NCBI RefSeq assembly: GCF_001811505.1
Contig: NZ_KV804976.1
Location: forward strand, 65,043 to 114,663
Length of the DNA stretch: 49,621 bases
From: Streptococcus sp. HMSC034E03
Lineage (GTDB): Bacteria > Bacillota > Bacilli > Lactobacillales > Streptococcaceae
Direction: 5' to 3'
Under the pieces are notes generated by a model. It ran no database searches. It was given only the letters and a program-made list of their open reading frames with translations, and was not told the DNA's origin. Positions 17,934 to 26,950 of the stretch are shown here, piece by piece (position 1 is the first letter of the stretch; each line of letters begins with the position of its first letter). Position numbers and translations under genes: made by a program.

Positions 17934-18665
17934 CTACTTTTGAGCTTCTTGTTTTTCTATTCTTGGAATAATTTCAAAATCTTCTGTTTCCGATAATTCT
18001 GAAAAATTAGGAATATCTTGATATTTAGCTTCTTCGAAATGGTACGAACTTGATTGAATATACTCAGACAAATCCTGAATCAAGTGTAACTGACCAGTTC
18101 GTGCATCAGGCATAACAACATCTACAGATATAATATTGTTTTCCGAGTCCGCCTCATAAGTTAAAATCATAAATTTTTCGATATTCGAATTTTTAGTAGC
18201 TTGTTCAATTTCTTGAATCATTTCATCAGAAACTAACTCCATCTGAATTGGAAAAGAATGACTATCTTCATCATTTTTGTAGGAAGAATGTTGATTAAGA
18301 TAAAGTGTATTCATCCTAGCATATTCAAATAAGTAGCCACTCTTATTTTTTTGTACCAAAGGAAATTGGCTCGTAAGTCGCTTCTTACCCTTTATAATTA
18401 ACAATACTTTCCCATATTTTTCTGTATTTGTTTCAAATTCTAAATATCCCCAAGTCTGTCCTGCTAATTGTAATTTATACTCAAACAAATCTGCTGATGC
18501 AAATGCATTATCAATATGATTAGGTCGCGTCCATGCATAACCATTCGACACTTTCATTGTCTCTCTTTTTTCTAGACGTTCATCTACATAATCTTTTTGA
18601 CCTTTCATCAAAGTATCTACAATTTTTTGTGCCTTGAGCGAATCAAAGAGATCCTGATTCAACAT
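17934..18665 (-). CDS. Unknown 243-aa partner of the XRE-ImmA protein
   Basis: I do not recognise this protein. It is soluble, with no signal or membrane segment and mixed alpha/beta character. N-terminal part: charged helix (KAQKIVDTLMKGQKDYVDERLEKRE). Middle: strands around LAGQTWGYLEFETN and YGKVLLIIKGKKRL. Later: IEKFMILTYEADSENNIISV. The tail is very acidic (SELSETEDFEIIPRIEK). GGAGGAGG stands just before the ATG. It is first in the islet operon and is followed directly by the XRE-ImmA gene, so it is the natural candidate for the effector, the substrate or the DNA-binding partner of that protease. This resembles Xre-ImmA two-gene modules with toxin-antitoxin or defence-like organisation, which is inference only. 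Confidence 0.75.
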   Translation of the reverse strand: MLNQDLFDSLKAQKIVDTLMKGQKDYVDERLEKRETMKVSNGYAWTRPNHIDNAFASADLFEYKLQLAGQTWGYLEFETNTEKYGKVLLIIKGKKRLTSQFPLVQKNKSGYLFEYARMNTLYLNQHSSYKNDEDSHSFPIQMELVSDEMIQEIEQATKNSNIEKFMILTYEADSENNIISVDVVMPDARTGQLHLIQDLSEYIQSSSYHFEEAKYQDIPNFSELSETEDFEIIPRIEKQEAQK

Positions 18666-18696
18666 AATTCTTCCTCCTCCGAATACTTTTTAATGA

Positions 18697-18767
18697 ATTA
18701 TATCATTTTCTTAAAGAAATTACTACAATAATTAGCTTTTTCTTAAAGTTACATATCAGAGTAACTT
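18697..18767 (-). promoter_or_regulatory. Promoter and operator cluster of the ImmA islet
   Basis: An extended -10 (TGATATAAT, TATAAT at 18697-18702, minus) lies 31 bases before the start codon and has no good -35. Upstream are two identical 11-bp direct repeats (CTTTAAGAAAA on the minus strand, 18706-18716 and 18738-18748) exactly 32 bp apart, about three helical turns. A 7-bp-arm palindrome AAGTTAC-N8-GTAACTT lies at 18746-18767. This arrangement suggests autoregulation by the XRE domain of the islet. Confidence 0.55.
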
Positions 18768-18791
18768 AGCAAATGATATCTAAAACTGGCC

Positions 18792-18894
18792 TTTCTCCTA
18801 CAAAAGAAAAAGGAAAGACTTCCTTTTGTGCCCTTCCTCTTACTTGCTGCTTGTATGATTATTTTGGGTAAGCTACTACTTCTTGGATAAAGTC
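18792..18894. repeat. Right flanking direct repeat of the ImmA islet (pilD-like remnant inside the trpA 3' end)
   Basis: This is the second copy of 16621-16723, with 8 mismatches in 103 bases. The pilD reading frame is preserved here (...[10 protein letters not shown] then TAA), while the opposite strand encodes the last residues of TrpA (EEVVAYPK). The ancestral pilD and trpA genes therefore overlapped tail to tail, and the islet sits between two copies of that overlap. Confidence 0.9.
18803..18827 (-). terminator. Weak terminator after trpA inside the repeat
   Basis: AAAAGGAA-GTCT-TTCCTTTT followed by TCTTTT on the minus strand, 32 bases after the trpA stop. The stem is AT-rich, so strength is uncertain. 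The same hairpin occurs in the left repeat (about 16637-16656), downstream of the XRE-ImmA gene. Confidence 0.4.
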
Positions 18895-19641
18895 AGTGAT
18901 ATCTGCTACTTGTCCTTCATGTAGAGCCTTAACAATCTTGGAACCGACGATAACGCCGTCCGATACCTCATTGAAACGTTCTACATCAGCCTGTCTGGAT
19001 ACACCAAAACCTGTCAATACTGGAATGTTGGCTACTTGATGAAGTTGAGCCAAGTGCTTGTCCAAGTCATCTCGGTAATTACCTGCTTTCCCTGTCACCC
19101 CGTTAATAGCAACAGCATAGACAAAACCTTCAGCCCCTTCAATGAGTTCTTTTTGACGCTCAATTCCTGTCGTCAAGCTGACAAGTGGAATCAAAGCAAT
19201 GTCTGTATTCACCAAAAAGGGCTCTACAAAGTTAGCATGCTCATGAGGCAGGTCTGGAATAATCAATCCCTTGACCGCTGTATCAGAAAGATCTTTAACC
19301 AATTTCTCCACACCGTACTGAAAGAGGGGGTTAAAGTAGGTCATGATGACAAGCGGGATTTCTGTTTCAATGGTTTTCAAGGTTTCAACCAAAGCCTGGG
19401 TAGAGGTTCCGCGAGCTAGACTGCGCAAGCCTGCTTCTTCGATAACTGGACCATCTGCAACTGGGTCTGAAAAGGGAACTCCTATCTCAATAGCAGACAC
19501 ACCCAAGTCTTCTAAAAAGTGGATTGTTTCAGCAAGTCCATCCAAACCTTTTTCATGGTCTCCAGCCATGATATAGGGAACAAAAATTCCCTTTTTTGCT
19601 GCTTTAAGAGTTGTCAATTTTTCGGTTAAGGTCTTAGGCAT
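18859..19641 (-). CDS. trpA: Tryptophan synthase alpha chain
   Basis: This 260-aa TIM-barrel subunit cleaves indole-3-glycerol phosphate to indole and passes the indole to Trp[17 protein letters not shown] (about 46-61) holds the catalytic Glu and Asp, and phosphate-binding [10 protein letters not shown] and GVIVGSKIV lie near the C-terminus. The start MPKTLTEKL at 19641 fits the family length. The longer frame to 19728 runs inside trpB. It overlaps the trpB end by 8 bases. Its last codons lie in the duplicated pilD/trpA overlap (right flanking repeat of the ImmA islet). Confidence 0.96.
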   Translation of the reverse strand: MPKTLTEKLTTLKAAKKGIFVPYIMAGDHEKGLDGLAETIHFLEDLGVSAIEIGVPFSDPVADGPVIEEAGLRSLARGTSTQALVETLKTIETEIPLVIMTYFNPLFQYGVEKLVKDLSDTAVKGLIIPDLPHEHANFVEPFLVNTDIALIPLVSLTTGIERQKELIEGAEGFVYAVAINGVTGKAGNYRDDLDKHLAQLHQVANIPVLTGFGVSRQADVERFNEVSDGVIVGSKIVKALHEGQVADITDFIQEVVAYPK

Positions 19642-20857
19642 GAGCTTCTCCCTTCTTTGCTGCTTCTGCTTCCAAGCGGTCTTTAACTTGAACCACATCC
19701 TTGTCTCCACGACCTGATAGACAGACAATCATAGACTTATCTGGTCCAAGTTCTTTAGCCAATTTCACCGCAAAGGCGATGGCATGGCTAGATTCCAAAG
19801 CTGGGATAATTCCTTCTACACGAGACAAGAGTTGGAATCCTTCCAAGGCTTCCTCGTCTGTCACTGGTACATAGGTCGCGCGTTTGATATCGTGGTAATG
19901 GGAATGCTCTGGACCGATACCAGGATAGTCCAAACCTGCTGAGATTGAGAAAGCTTCTAAGATTTGACCATGAGCATCTTGGAGCACATCCATAAGCGAA
20001 CCGTGAAGAACACCTGGACGACCCTTGGTCAAGGTAGCTGCGTGGTGCTCTGTATCCACACCGAGTCCTGCTGCTTCAGCACCATACATAGCTACTGTCT
20101 CATCTTCCACAAATGGATGGAAGAGCCCGATGGCATTCGAACCACCACCAACACAGGCTACTAGGGCATCTGGCAGATTTTCACCTGTCAAATCACGGTA
20201 CTGTTGCTTGGCTTCTCGTCCGATAACACTTTGGAAGTCACGAACAATTTCTGGGAAAGGATGAGGTCCCAAGGCAGAACCAAGGATATAGTGGGTATCA
20301 TCGATATTTGCCACCCAAGAACGAAGGGCTGCATTGACTGCATCCTTGAGCACGCGCGAACCATCTGTCACTGCCTCTACCTTAGCTCCTAAAAGTTCCA
20401 TGCGGAAAACATTGAGGGCTTGACGCTTGACATCTTCCTCACCCATGTAGATAGTACATTCCATGTTGAAGAGGGCTGCAGCTGTTGCAGTTGCCACACC
20501 ATGTTGACCGGCACCTGTTTCAGCGATAATTTTCTTCTTGCCCATGCGTTTAGCGAGGAGAACTTGTCCCAAGGCATTGTTAATCTTGTGGGCGCCTGTA
20601 TGGTTGAGGTCTTCACGTTTAAGGTAAATCTTGGCTCCGCCGATATGCTGGGTCAAGTTTTTTGCGTAGTAAAGGGGAGTTTCACGCCCCACATACTGGC
20701 GCAAGAGTTGGTTTAATTCCTCTTGGAAACTTGGGTCTGCCTGACTTTCACGATAAGCTTCTTCCAATTCCAATACTGCTGTCATCAATGTTTCTGGGAC
20801 GAAACGTCCGCCGAATTTTCCGTAAAATCCATCTTTATTTGGTTCTTGATATGCCAT
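19634..20857 (-). CDS. trpB: Tryptophan synthase beta chain (operon copy)
   Basis: This 407-aa PLP enzyme condenses indole with serine to make tryptophan. The PLP Lys is Lys91 in [11 protein letters not shown]. It also shows [15 protein letters not shown] with the catalytic Glu, the phosphate-binding [15 protein letters not shown] and the C-terminal LSGRGDKD. It is placed between trpF (23-base overlap) and trpA (8-base overlap), the partner for the alpha2beta2 complex. A second, diverged trpB lies at 25418-26596. Confidence 0.97.
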   Translation of the reverse strand: MAYQEPNKDGFYGKFGGRFVPETLMTAVLELEEAYRESQADPSFQEELNQLLRQYVGRETPLYYAKNLTQHIGGAKIYLKREDLNHTGAHKINNALGQVLLAKRMGKKKIIAETGAGQHGVATATAAALFNMECTIYMGEEDVKRQALNVFRMELLGAKVEAVTDGSRVLKDAVNAALRSWVANIDDTHYILGSALGPHPFPEIVRDFQSVIGREAKQQYRDLTGENLPDALVACVGGGSNAIGLFHPFVEDETVAMYGAEAAGLGVDTEHHAATLTKGRPGVLHGSLMDVLQDAHGQILEAFSISAGLDYPGIGPEHSHYHDIKRATYVPVTDEEALEGFQLLSRVEGIIPALESSHAIAFAVKLAKELGPDKSMIVCLSGRGDKDVVQVKDRLEAEAAKKGEAHA

Positions 20858-21434
20858 TCTTTACCCTCTCTATAAATCTTCTAATCTTTTCATGGTCTTT
20901 TTGTCCATCTGTCTCCACTCCACTCGATACATCTACTGCATAGGGAGTAAAGTGTTGAATTGCTTGTACTACATTGTCTTCATTAAGCCCACCTGCAATA
21001 AAGAAGGGTTGAGCTAGTCCTGTCGTATCCAGTTGACCCCAGTCAAAGGTCTGGCCACTCCCAGCCACAGGAGCATCAAAGAGTAGATAGTCTGCCTGAG
21101 AATTAGGCACATGCCCATTTCCATCCACCTGCACAGCCTGAATGCTGGCACAAGGCAAATTCTCAAACAAATCATCTGCCACCTGACTGTGAACTTGAAC
21201 CAAGTCCAAGCCAACTTTTTCAATCGCTTCTAGCAGTTGAGCTCGACTTGGTGAAACAAATACGCCAACCTTTTTTACATCTGCTGGAATAAACTTCGCT
21301 AGCTCAGCAGCCTTTCCGAAGGTCACCTGTCTTTTGCTAGGTGCGAAGACAAAACCAATGTAGTCTGCTCCAGCCGACACAGCTGTTTTTACCGCTTCTT
21401 TGGTCGATAGTCCACAAATCTTAACCTTTGTCAA
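20835..21434 (-). CDS. trpF: Phosphoribosylanthranilate isomerase
   Basis: This 199-aa TIM-barrel enzyme performs the Amadori rearrangement of PRA to CdRP. Catalytic Cys is in KVKICGLST (about 3-11). A conserved Asp is in [11 protein letters not shown]...[15 protein letters not shown] near the C-terminus, with the phosphate loop there. It overlaps trpC by 14 bases and trpB by 23 bases, indicating tight translational coupling. Confidence 0.96.
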   Translation of the reverse strand: MTKVKICGLSTKEAVKTAVSAGADYIGFVFAPSKRQVTFGKAAELAKFIPADVKKVGVFVSPSRAQLLEAIEKVGLDLVQVHSQVADDLFENLPCASIQAVQVDGNGHVPNSQADYLLFDAPVAGSGQTFDWGQLDTTGLAQPFFIAGGLNEDNVVQAIQHFTPYAVDVSSGVETDGQKDHEKIRRFIERVKNGISRTK

Positions 21435-22188
21435 TCTGCAACTCCTTGATTCTCTGAGCTACATCTTCTGCCTGCATGAGGGCTGTTCCTACTAAAATTC
21501 CGTTAAAGTATGGTGCTACTCGTTCCGCATCCTGCCCTGTGAAAATGGCAGATTCAGAAATGTAATAGCGACCTTCCTCAAAGTGCTGGGCCAAGTCTAC
21601 ACTGGTCTGTAAGTCGACCTCAAAGGTGGTCAAGTTGCGGTTATTAACCCCGATAATCTCCGCACCAAGTCTATGAGCCACCTCTAGTTCAGCTAGATTG
21701 TGAGTCTCCACCAAGACTTCCAGACCAAGCTCTGTCGCGTAGTCATAGAGTTCCCTAAGGCGTTCTTCTGCCAAGGCAGCGACAATGAGCAAGATGACTG
21801 TCGCACCGGCATTGCGAGCGCGGATGATTTGCTTTTCATCGATGATAAAGTCCTTGTTGAGCGTCGGAATCTCTACCTGACTGGAAATCCCTCGTAGATA
21901 ATCCAAATGCCCTTTAAAGAAAACCTCATCTGTCAAAACAGAAATCATCACTGCTCCGTTCGCTTCATAAGTCTGGGCCTGTTGCACAATATCCACATCG
22001 AGATTGATATCTCCCAGACTAGGGCTAGCTTTCTTGACCTCAGCGATTACCTGTAAACGGTCCTGATGTTTTTTTAGATACTCAGCCAAGCGATAGGTCT
22101 GACGCAAGGGCTGGATTTCCTCCAGCTCCATCTGCTCAACCTCACGCGCCTTCTGCTCCAAGATTCGTGCTAAAAATTCCTGACTCAT
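21421..22188 (-). CDS. trpC: Indole-3-glycerol phosphate synthase
   Basis: This 255-aa TIM barrel closes the indole ring from CdRP. It has the catalytic Lys in [14 protein letters not shown] (about 48-61), then [15 protein letters not shown] (about 85-99), [25 protein letters not shown] (about 178-190) and ISESAIFTG. Stand-alone length, not fused to trpF. It overlaps trpD by 4 bases (ATGA). Confidence 0.96.
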   Translation of the reverse strand: MSQEFLARILEQKAREVEQMELEEIQPLRQTYRLAEYLKKHQDRLQVIAEVKKASPSLGDINLDVDIVQQAQTYEANGAVMISVLTDEVFFKGHLDYLRGISSQVEIPTLNKDFIIDEKQIIRARNAGATVILLIVAALAEERLRELYDYATELGLEVLVETHNLAELEVAHRLGAEIIGVNNRNLTTFEVDLQTSVDLAQHFEEGRYYISESAIFTGQDAERVAPYFNGILVGTALMQAEDVAQRIKELQIDKG

Positions 22189-23189
22189 TTTTGGTACTCC
22201 TGTAACAGTCTGAGTTTTTCAAGGGCCTTGCCACTAGCAATCACTTGACGGGCCAAGGCAACTCCTTCCTTGATACTAGCTACCTTACCATTAGCATAGA
22301 AACCAAGACCAGCATTTAAAACTGTAGTTTCCAAGAATGGACTTGGTTCGTTTTTCAGAACGCTGAGCAAAATTTCTGCATTTTCCTGAGCATTGCCTCC
22401 ACGGATATCTTCGATAGCGTAGCGCTCCATTCCCAAATCCTCTGGAGTAAAGCTTGACAAGGTAATTTCACCATTTTCAAGAAGAGCAATCTTGGTTGTT
22501 CCGTTCAAGCCAGCTTCATCCAATCCTTCTGGTCCAGCAACCACGATGGCACGTTTGCGACCCATATTTTTCAAAACCTGAGCTGTACTTTCTAGAAGTT
22601 CTGGACGACTAATCCCAAGAAGCTGTGTTTCCAAGGCCATTGGGTGAATCAGTGGACCAGTCAAGTTCATGATCGTTGGAATTCCCAATTCCAAACGAGC
22701 TGGCATGATGTATTTCATGGCTGGGTGCATATTTTTGGCAAAGAGAAAGACGATTCCAGTTTTATCAAAGACCTTACCTAGTTCAGCTGGTTTGAGGTCT
22801 AGGTTGATCCCCAAGGCTTCGAGGACATCTGCAGAACCCGATTTAGAAGAAATTGAACGGTTACCGTGCTTGGCCATGTGAACACCGCCACCAGCCAAGA
22901 CAAAGGCTGCAGTTGTGGAAATGTTGAAGCTAAATGACTTATCTCCACCTGTACCACAGTTATCCATAGCATCTTGAATGTTTGTTGGAATGTGTTGAGC
23001 ATGTCCTCTCATGACTTGAGCGAGAGCTGTTCTTTCTTCAGGTGTTTCTCCCTTCATCTTAAGAGCTAAAAGTAGTGAAGCAATTTGTGCTTCTGTCACT
23101 CGCCCTGTCACGATGCGTTCGATAACATCTGTCATTTCAACACTTGATAAATCTTCAAAGTTGGCTAATTTTTCAATAATTTCTTTCAT
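22185..23189 (-). CDS. trpD: Anthranilate phosphoribosyltransferase
   Basis: This 334-aa enzyme transfers phosphoribose from PRPP to anthranilate. PRPP-binding motif [17 protein letters not shown] (about 77-93) and [20 protein letters not shown] (about 106-125) are intact. Full length. It begins 10 bases after the trpG stop. Confidence 0.96.
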   Translation of the reverse strand: MKEIIEKLANFEDLSSVEMTDVIERIVTGRVTEAQIASLLLALKMKGETPEERTALAQVMRGHAQHIPTNIQDAMDNCGTGGDKSFSFNISTTAAFVLAGGGVHMAKHGNRSISSKSGSADVLEALGINLDLKPAELGKVFDKTGIVFLFAKNMHPAMKYIMPARLELGIPTIMNLTGPLIHPMALETQLLGISRPELLESTAQVLKNMGRKRAIVVAGPEGLDEAGLNGTTKIALLENGEITLSSFTPEDLGMERYAIEDIRGGNAQENAEILLSVLKNEPSPFLETTVLNAGLGFYANGKVASIKEGVALARQVIASGKALEKLRLLQEYQK

Positions 23190-23199
23190 TTTGTGTTCC

Positions 23200-23766
23200 T
23201 CACTTTACAACTTTCTCGATAAAATTCTGAATAGAAGATAGGCCATCTGGCGTTCCAATACTTTCTGGATGATACTGCAAGCCATAAATCGGCAAGGTTT
23301 TGTGTTGAATCCCCATAATAGCTTGGTCATCTATCGAACGAGCTGTCACTTCAAACTCTTCTGGCATCTCTTCAATTAAAATACTGTGGTAACGCATGAC
23401 TGGACGATTGTCCTCAATCCCTTGATAGAGAACGGATGGAGTCTCAAACCGGATTTGACTTTGTTTCCCGTGCATAACTTTAGGAGCCAATCCCAACTTA
23501 CCACCAAAGACTTCTGCGATGGCTTGGTGTCCCAAACAAATCCCCAGAATAGGTTTCTTACCTGCAAAATCACGAATCATTTCTTCCATTTTTCCAGCAT
23601 CAGCTGGCCAACCTGGACCAGGAGAAAAGACCAGTCCATCTGCCTTTTCAGCATGTTCATAAAGATGTGGATCATCATTTCTCAAAACCTGAACTTCTGC
23701 GAAATTCCCGATATATTGAGCCAGGTTATAGGTAAATGAATCATAATTGTCAATCAATAAGATCAT
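23200..23766 (-). CDS. trpG: Anthranilate synthase glutamine amidotransferase component
   Basis: This 188-aa class I glutaminase supplies ammonia to TrpE. The nucleophile Cys is in [17 protein letters not shown] (about 75-91) and the His-Glu pair in [12 protein letters not shown] (about 162-173). [17 protein letters not shown] is the standard N-terminus. It overlaps trpE by 4 bases. Trp- and folate-pathway versions (TrpG/PabA) look alike, and the operon decides for TrpG here. Confidence 0.95.
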   Translation of the reverse strand: MILLIDNYDSFTYNLAQYIGNFAEVQVLRNDDPHLYEHAEKADGLVFSPGPGWPADAGKMEEMIRDFAGKKPILGICLGHQAIAEVFGGKLGLAPKVMHGKQSQIRFETPSVLYQGIEDNRPVMRYHSILIEEMPEEFEVTARSIDDQAIMGIQHKTLPIYGLQYHPESIGTPDGLSSIQNFIEKVVK

Positions 23767-25124
23767 GGTCTTAGTTCTCCCATTCTAGTCATAGATTTAG
23801 CTTTGTTAATGGTTTCTTGGTATTCGTTTTGGGCGATAGAGTCGTAGACAATCCCTGCCCCAGCCTGCACATAGGCTCTTTGATTTTTAAGAACCATGGT
23901 TCGAATTGCAATAGCGAAATCCATATCTCCAGTTGCTGATAAGTAACCGATAGCTCCTGCGTATACGCCTCGCTTCTCTGTTTCTAGTTCATAGATGCGT
24001 TTCATGGCTCGAATCTTTGGTGCCCCCGATACTGTTCCTGCTGGAAGTGTTGCCTTCAAGGCATCCATGGCAGTTAATTCTGGTAATAAACGTCCTTTAA
24101 CCACGCTGGTCAAATGCATGACATAACGGAAAAGTTCCACTTCCATATACTTAGTTACTTGGACACTTGCTGTTTCAGCAATTCTACCGATATCATTTCG
24201 TCCCAAATCAACCAACATTCGGTGTTCTGCCGTTTCCTTTTCATCAGAAAGTAGATCACTTGCAAGTGCTGCATCTTCCTCGTCATTAGTGCCTCTAGGT
24301 CGCGTACCTGCAATTGGATTGGTTGTCACGATACCATTCTTGACGGAAACCAAGCTCTCAGGACTGGCACCGATAATTTGATAATCTCCAAAATCATAAA
24401 AGTAGAGGTAATTTGATGGATTGGTCACTCGGAGATTTCTGTAGAAGTCAAAAGGATTTCCAGTTACCTCTGCGGAGAAGCGCTGGCTAAGCACACATTG
24501 GAACATATCTCCATTGCGAATCAAGTCGCGAGCTGTTTCTACCATTTCTTCAAATTTCTGAGGTGCAATATGTGGTCTAAACTGAAGTGGAGAAACTTCC
24601 AAATCTTCAAATTCATTTGGAGCAGGGATTTTTAACTCTTCTAAAACCTGATCTAAAGCCACTTCTAGTTCTTCATTACTACGTTCACTGTAGAGAGCAT
24701 CCTCTATGATATGAATTTTTTCTTTCTTATGGTCAAAAACTATATAACTCTCATATACGAAGAAATGCATATCTGGTGTCCCAATCGTATCCTCAGGGAG
24801 CTGACCAATTTCTTCATAGAGAGAAATCATATCGTAGCCAACAAAGCCAATAGCTCCACCACCAAAAGGTAGTTCTGAATGGTGCTGACTCTTATGAGTC
24901 ACCTCATAGAGAAAATCCAAAGGATCACGATCAATCACCTGACCATTTTGATAAAGAACTCCATTCTCAAACTTAATCTCAAAAACTGGGTTATAGGCTA
25001 AGATAGAAAAACGAGCATTTTCCTTTTCTCTTGGGATACTTTCAAGTATGACCTTGTGTTGTCCGTTCAAACGCATATAAGCCAAGATTGGTGATAAAAC
25101 ATCTCCATGAATGATTCGTTCCAT
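23763..25124 (-). CDS. trpE: Anthranilate synthase component I
   Basis: This 453-aa chorismate-utilising enzyme makes anthranilate with TrpG and is the usual target of tryptophan feedback. ILESIP near residue 23 corresponds to the LLES feedback-site region. Catalytic motifs: IAGTRPRG, LVDLGRNDIGRIA, LPAGTVSGAPK and YAGAIGYLS. The start MERIIHGDV is chosen because AAGGGA stands 8 bases before it. A longer frame to 25226 runs into the T-box terminator and is not real. First gene of trpEGDCFBA. Confidence 0.96.
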   Translation of the reverse strand: MERIIHGDVLSPILAYMRLNGQHKVILESIPREKENARFSILAYNPVFEIKFENGVLYQNGQVIDRDPLDFLYEVTHKSQHHSELPFGGGAIGFVGYDMISLYEEIGQLPEDTIGTPDMHFFVYESYIVFDHKKEKIHIIEDALYSERSNEELEVALDQVLEELKIPAPNEFEDLEVSPLQFRPHIAPQKFEEMVETARDLIRNGDMFQCVLSQRFSAEVTGNPFDFYRNLRVTNPSNYLYFYDFGDYQIIGASPESLVSVKNGIVTTNPIAGTRPRGTNDEEDAALASDLLSDEKETAEHRMLVDLGRNDIGRIAETASVQVTKYMEVELFRYVMHLTSVVKGRLLPELTAMDALKATLPAGTVSGAPKIRAMKRIYELETEKRGVYAGAIGYLSATGDMDFAIAIRTMVLKNQRAYVQAGAGIVYDSIAQNEYQETINKAKSMTRMGELRP

Positions 25125-25170
25125 TGTAATTTCCCTTTCAGTTCTACTTCTAGTCCGTGGCGACTGTATG

Positions 25171-25400
25171 AAAAATCCCCACGCAAAATAACTTGCGTGA
25201 GGACGAAATTCGCGGTGCCACCTCAATTATAGGATTTCTCCTATCTCTCATTCCTGTCTCAGATAGCTCCTGTAACAGGCCGTGCGATAAAGGGCACTCC
25301 CTTGAGAATTATGAATTCTTCTCTCATTTGAGATGGACCCAACCTTACAGCTTTCTCTGCTTGTTTTCAGCAACCACAAGCTCTCTGAGAGAGAAACAGC
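25171..25400 (-). promoter_or_regulatory. Tryptophan T-box riboswitch of the trpEGDCFBA operon
   Basis: Minus-strand leader with a stem I region (CTCTCTCAGAGAGCTTGTGG), the T-box core AGGTGGCACCGCG (about 25211-25223) that pairs with an uncharged tRNA acceptor end, and a strong terminator (CCTCACGCAA...TTGCGTGGGG then TTTTT, 25171-25202). A candidate UGG (Trp) specifier is at 25339-25341 in TTGGGTCC. No convincing promoter lies in the short gap to the upstream trpB copy, so it may be read as a second T-box in a longer transcript. Confidence 0.92.
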
Positions 25401-25417
25401 TATAATTTTTCCATCTT

Positions 25418-26596
25418 TTATTTTTTAGCTTCAAGGTAGTCTGCAATGGCAGCTACGTCCTTGTCTCCACGACCAGAGACATTGATGATGATAATCTCAT
25501 CCTTACTTAGTTTTGGTGCGCGTTTGACTGCTTCTGCGATGGCATGGGAGCTTTCAATAGCTGGGATAATTCCTTCTGTCTTGCTAAGTAAAAGTAAAGC
25601 TTGAACAGCTTCTTCATCTGTCGCAGCGACATATTCCACGCGACCAGAATCTTTAAAGAAGGCATGTTCTGGACCAACCCCTGGATAGTCCAAACCTGCT
25701 GAGATAGAGTAAACTGGCGCGAGCTCTCCATCTTCCTTAAAGACTGCATAGGTCTTCATTCCATCGACAATTCCGACACTACCCTTGGTCATAGTTGCTG
25801 CGTGTTTGTCGGTATCTAAACCGTGACCAGCAGCTTCTACCCCAACCAATTTTACTTCTTCATCAGCTACATACTGTGAAAAAGCTCCGATGGCATTAGA
25901 ACCACCGCCCACACAGGCAATGACGTAGTCTGGCAGTCGTCCTTCTTTTTCCAAGATTTGACGACGTGATTCTTCACTGATTACTTTTTGGAATTCATGA
26001 ACAATCGTTGGGTAAGGGTGCGGACCTACAGCCGAACCTAAAACGTAGAAAGCATCAAGGTCATTCATCCATGCTCCAAAGGCTGCATCAACCGCATCCT
26101 TCAGTGTACGAGTTCCCGTTTCAACTGAGTGAACAGTCGCTCCCATCATCTCCATACGGAAGACGTTGAGACGTTGACGTTCCACATCTTCTGCCCCCAT
26201 GTAGACATCACAGGCCATACCAAATTTGGCTGCAGCTGCAGCTGTCGCAACACCGTGCTGACCAGCTCCTGTCTCTGCAATCACACGTTTTTTACCCATG
26301 CGTTTAGCAAGAAGGATTTGTCCAAGGACATTGTTAAGTTTGTGTGAACCAAGGTGGTTAAGGTCTTCACGTTTGAGATAAATCTTAGCCCCACCTAGAT
26401 AATCCGTCAAACTTTCTGCAAAATAGAGCGGAGTCTCACGACCTGAATAATCTTTCAAGTAATGACGATATTCTGCCAAAAATTCTGGATCATCCTTGTA
26501 TTTATCAAAAGTCACTTCCAACTCATCTAATAAAGCCTGAATTGGTTCTGGTACAAAACTACCACCAAACTGTCCAAAATAACCTTTAGTTGTCAT
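25418..26596 (-). CDS. trpB: Second tryptophan synthase beta chain (TrpB paralogue)
   Basis: This 392-aa protein is a full-length TrpB with the PLP Lys (Lys86 in [11 protein letters not shown]), [23 protein letters not shown] and VSGRGDKD all present, so it should be active. It clearly differs from the operon TrpB throughout ([18 protein letters not shown] against [14 protein letters not shown]). It is of the TrpB1 type, not the TrpB2 type of archaea. It has its own promoter and T-box and no trpA of its own, and it sits upstream of the trpE leader. Start chosen at MTTKG (GAGG 10 bases upstream). The longer frame to 26641 enters the T-box terminator. Possible roles are a stand-alone indole-salvage beta chain or a second partner for TrpA. 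Confidence 0.93.
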   Translation of the reverse strand: MTTKGYFGQFGGSFVPEPIQALLDELEVTFDKYKDDPEFLAEYRHYLKDYSGRETPLYFAESLTDYLGGAKIYLKREDLNHLGSHKLNNVLGQILLAKRMGKKRVIAETGAGQHGVATAAAAAKFGMACDVYMGAEDVERQRLNVFRMEMMGATVHSVETGTRTLKDAVDAAFGAWMNDLDAFYVLGSAVGPHPYPTIVHEFQKVISEESRRQILEKEGRLPDYVIACVGGGSNAIGAFSQYVADEEVKLVGVEAAGHGLDTDKHAATMTKGSVGIVDGMKTYAVFKEDGELAPVYSISAGLDYPGVGPEHAFFKDSGRVEYVAATDEEAVQALLLLSKTEGIIPAIESSHAIAEAVKRAPKLSKDEIIIINVSGRGDKDVAAIADYLEAKK

Positions 26597-26630
26597 AAAT
26601 TTTTCCTCTTTTCTATTGTTCCAAAATATG

Positions 26631-26880
26631 AAAAAGCCCACACACGGAATCTACTTCCATGTGAGGGCGTTTGTAACGCGGTACCACCTCAATTGTAAAG
26701 AGAATATCCCCTTTACATCTCTGCCTTGTCTAACAACAAGTTGCACTGTAAGGTGTGCCTACCGAATTTTCATTGTTTCAAATTCACTTTTAAAATCAGC
26801 CCAATTTCACTAGTTCCAACCACCTGTTCACAGTAACCACAGGCTCCCTGAAGATTAAAAATAATTACTTTTCTGATTTG
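26631..26880 (-). promoter_or_regulatory. Tryptophan T-box riboswitch of the second trpB
   Basis: On the minus strand there is stem I (GGGAGCCTGTGG...CAGG), a candidate UGG specifier at 26801-26803 (context ATTGGGCTG, shared TTGGG with the trpE leader), the T-box core GAGGTGGTACCGCG (26677-26690) and a terminator GCCCTCACATGGAA...TTCCGTGTGTGGGC then TTTTT (26631-26668). Uncharged tRNA-Trp is expected to switch on read-through. Confidence 0.93.
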
Positions 26881-26888
26881 TTGAGTTA

Positions 26889-26917
26889 ATTATATGTTAT
26901 TGTTTTTTCTTTGTCAA
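26889..26917 (-). promoter_or_regulatory. Consensus promoter driving the second trpB (and possibly the whole trp unit)
   Basis: TTGACA (26912-26917), 17 bases, TATAAT (26889-26894) on the minus strand: a perfect sigma-A promoter just upstream of the T-box leader. Confidence 0.9.
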
Positions 26918-26950
26918 CCGTTTTCACTAATTTTTTACTAATTTTTTTAA

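Noticed and set aside
19036..20943. Plus-strand frames across trpA, trpB and trpF
   Set aside because: Antisense shadows of conserved enzyme genes. Translations show no family features.
25125..25226. N-terminal extension of trpE
   Set aside because: It enters the T-box terminator and would not match TrpE. The ribosome binding site is at the internal ATG.
25193..25405. Plus-strand 70-codon frame over the trpE leader
   Set aside because: It covers the T-box riboswitch, and the sequence is explained by RNA structure on the other strand.
26616..26813. Plus-strand 65-codon frame over the second trpB leader
   Set aside because: Same reason: it is the antisense of a T-box leader.
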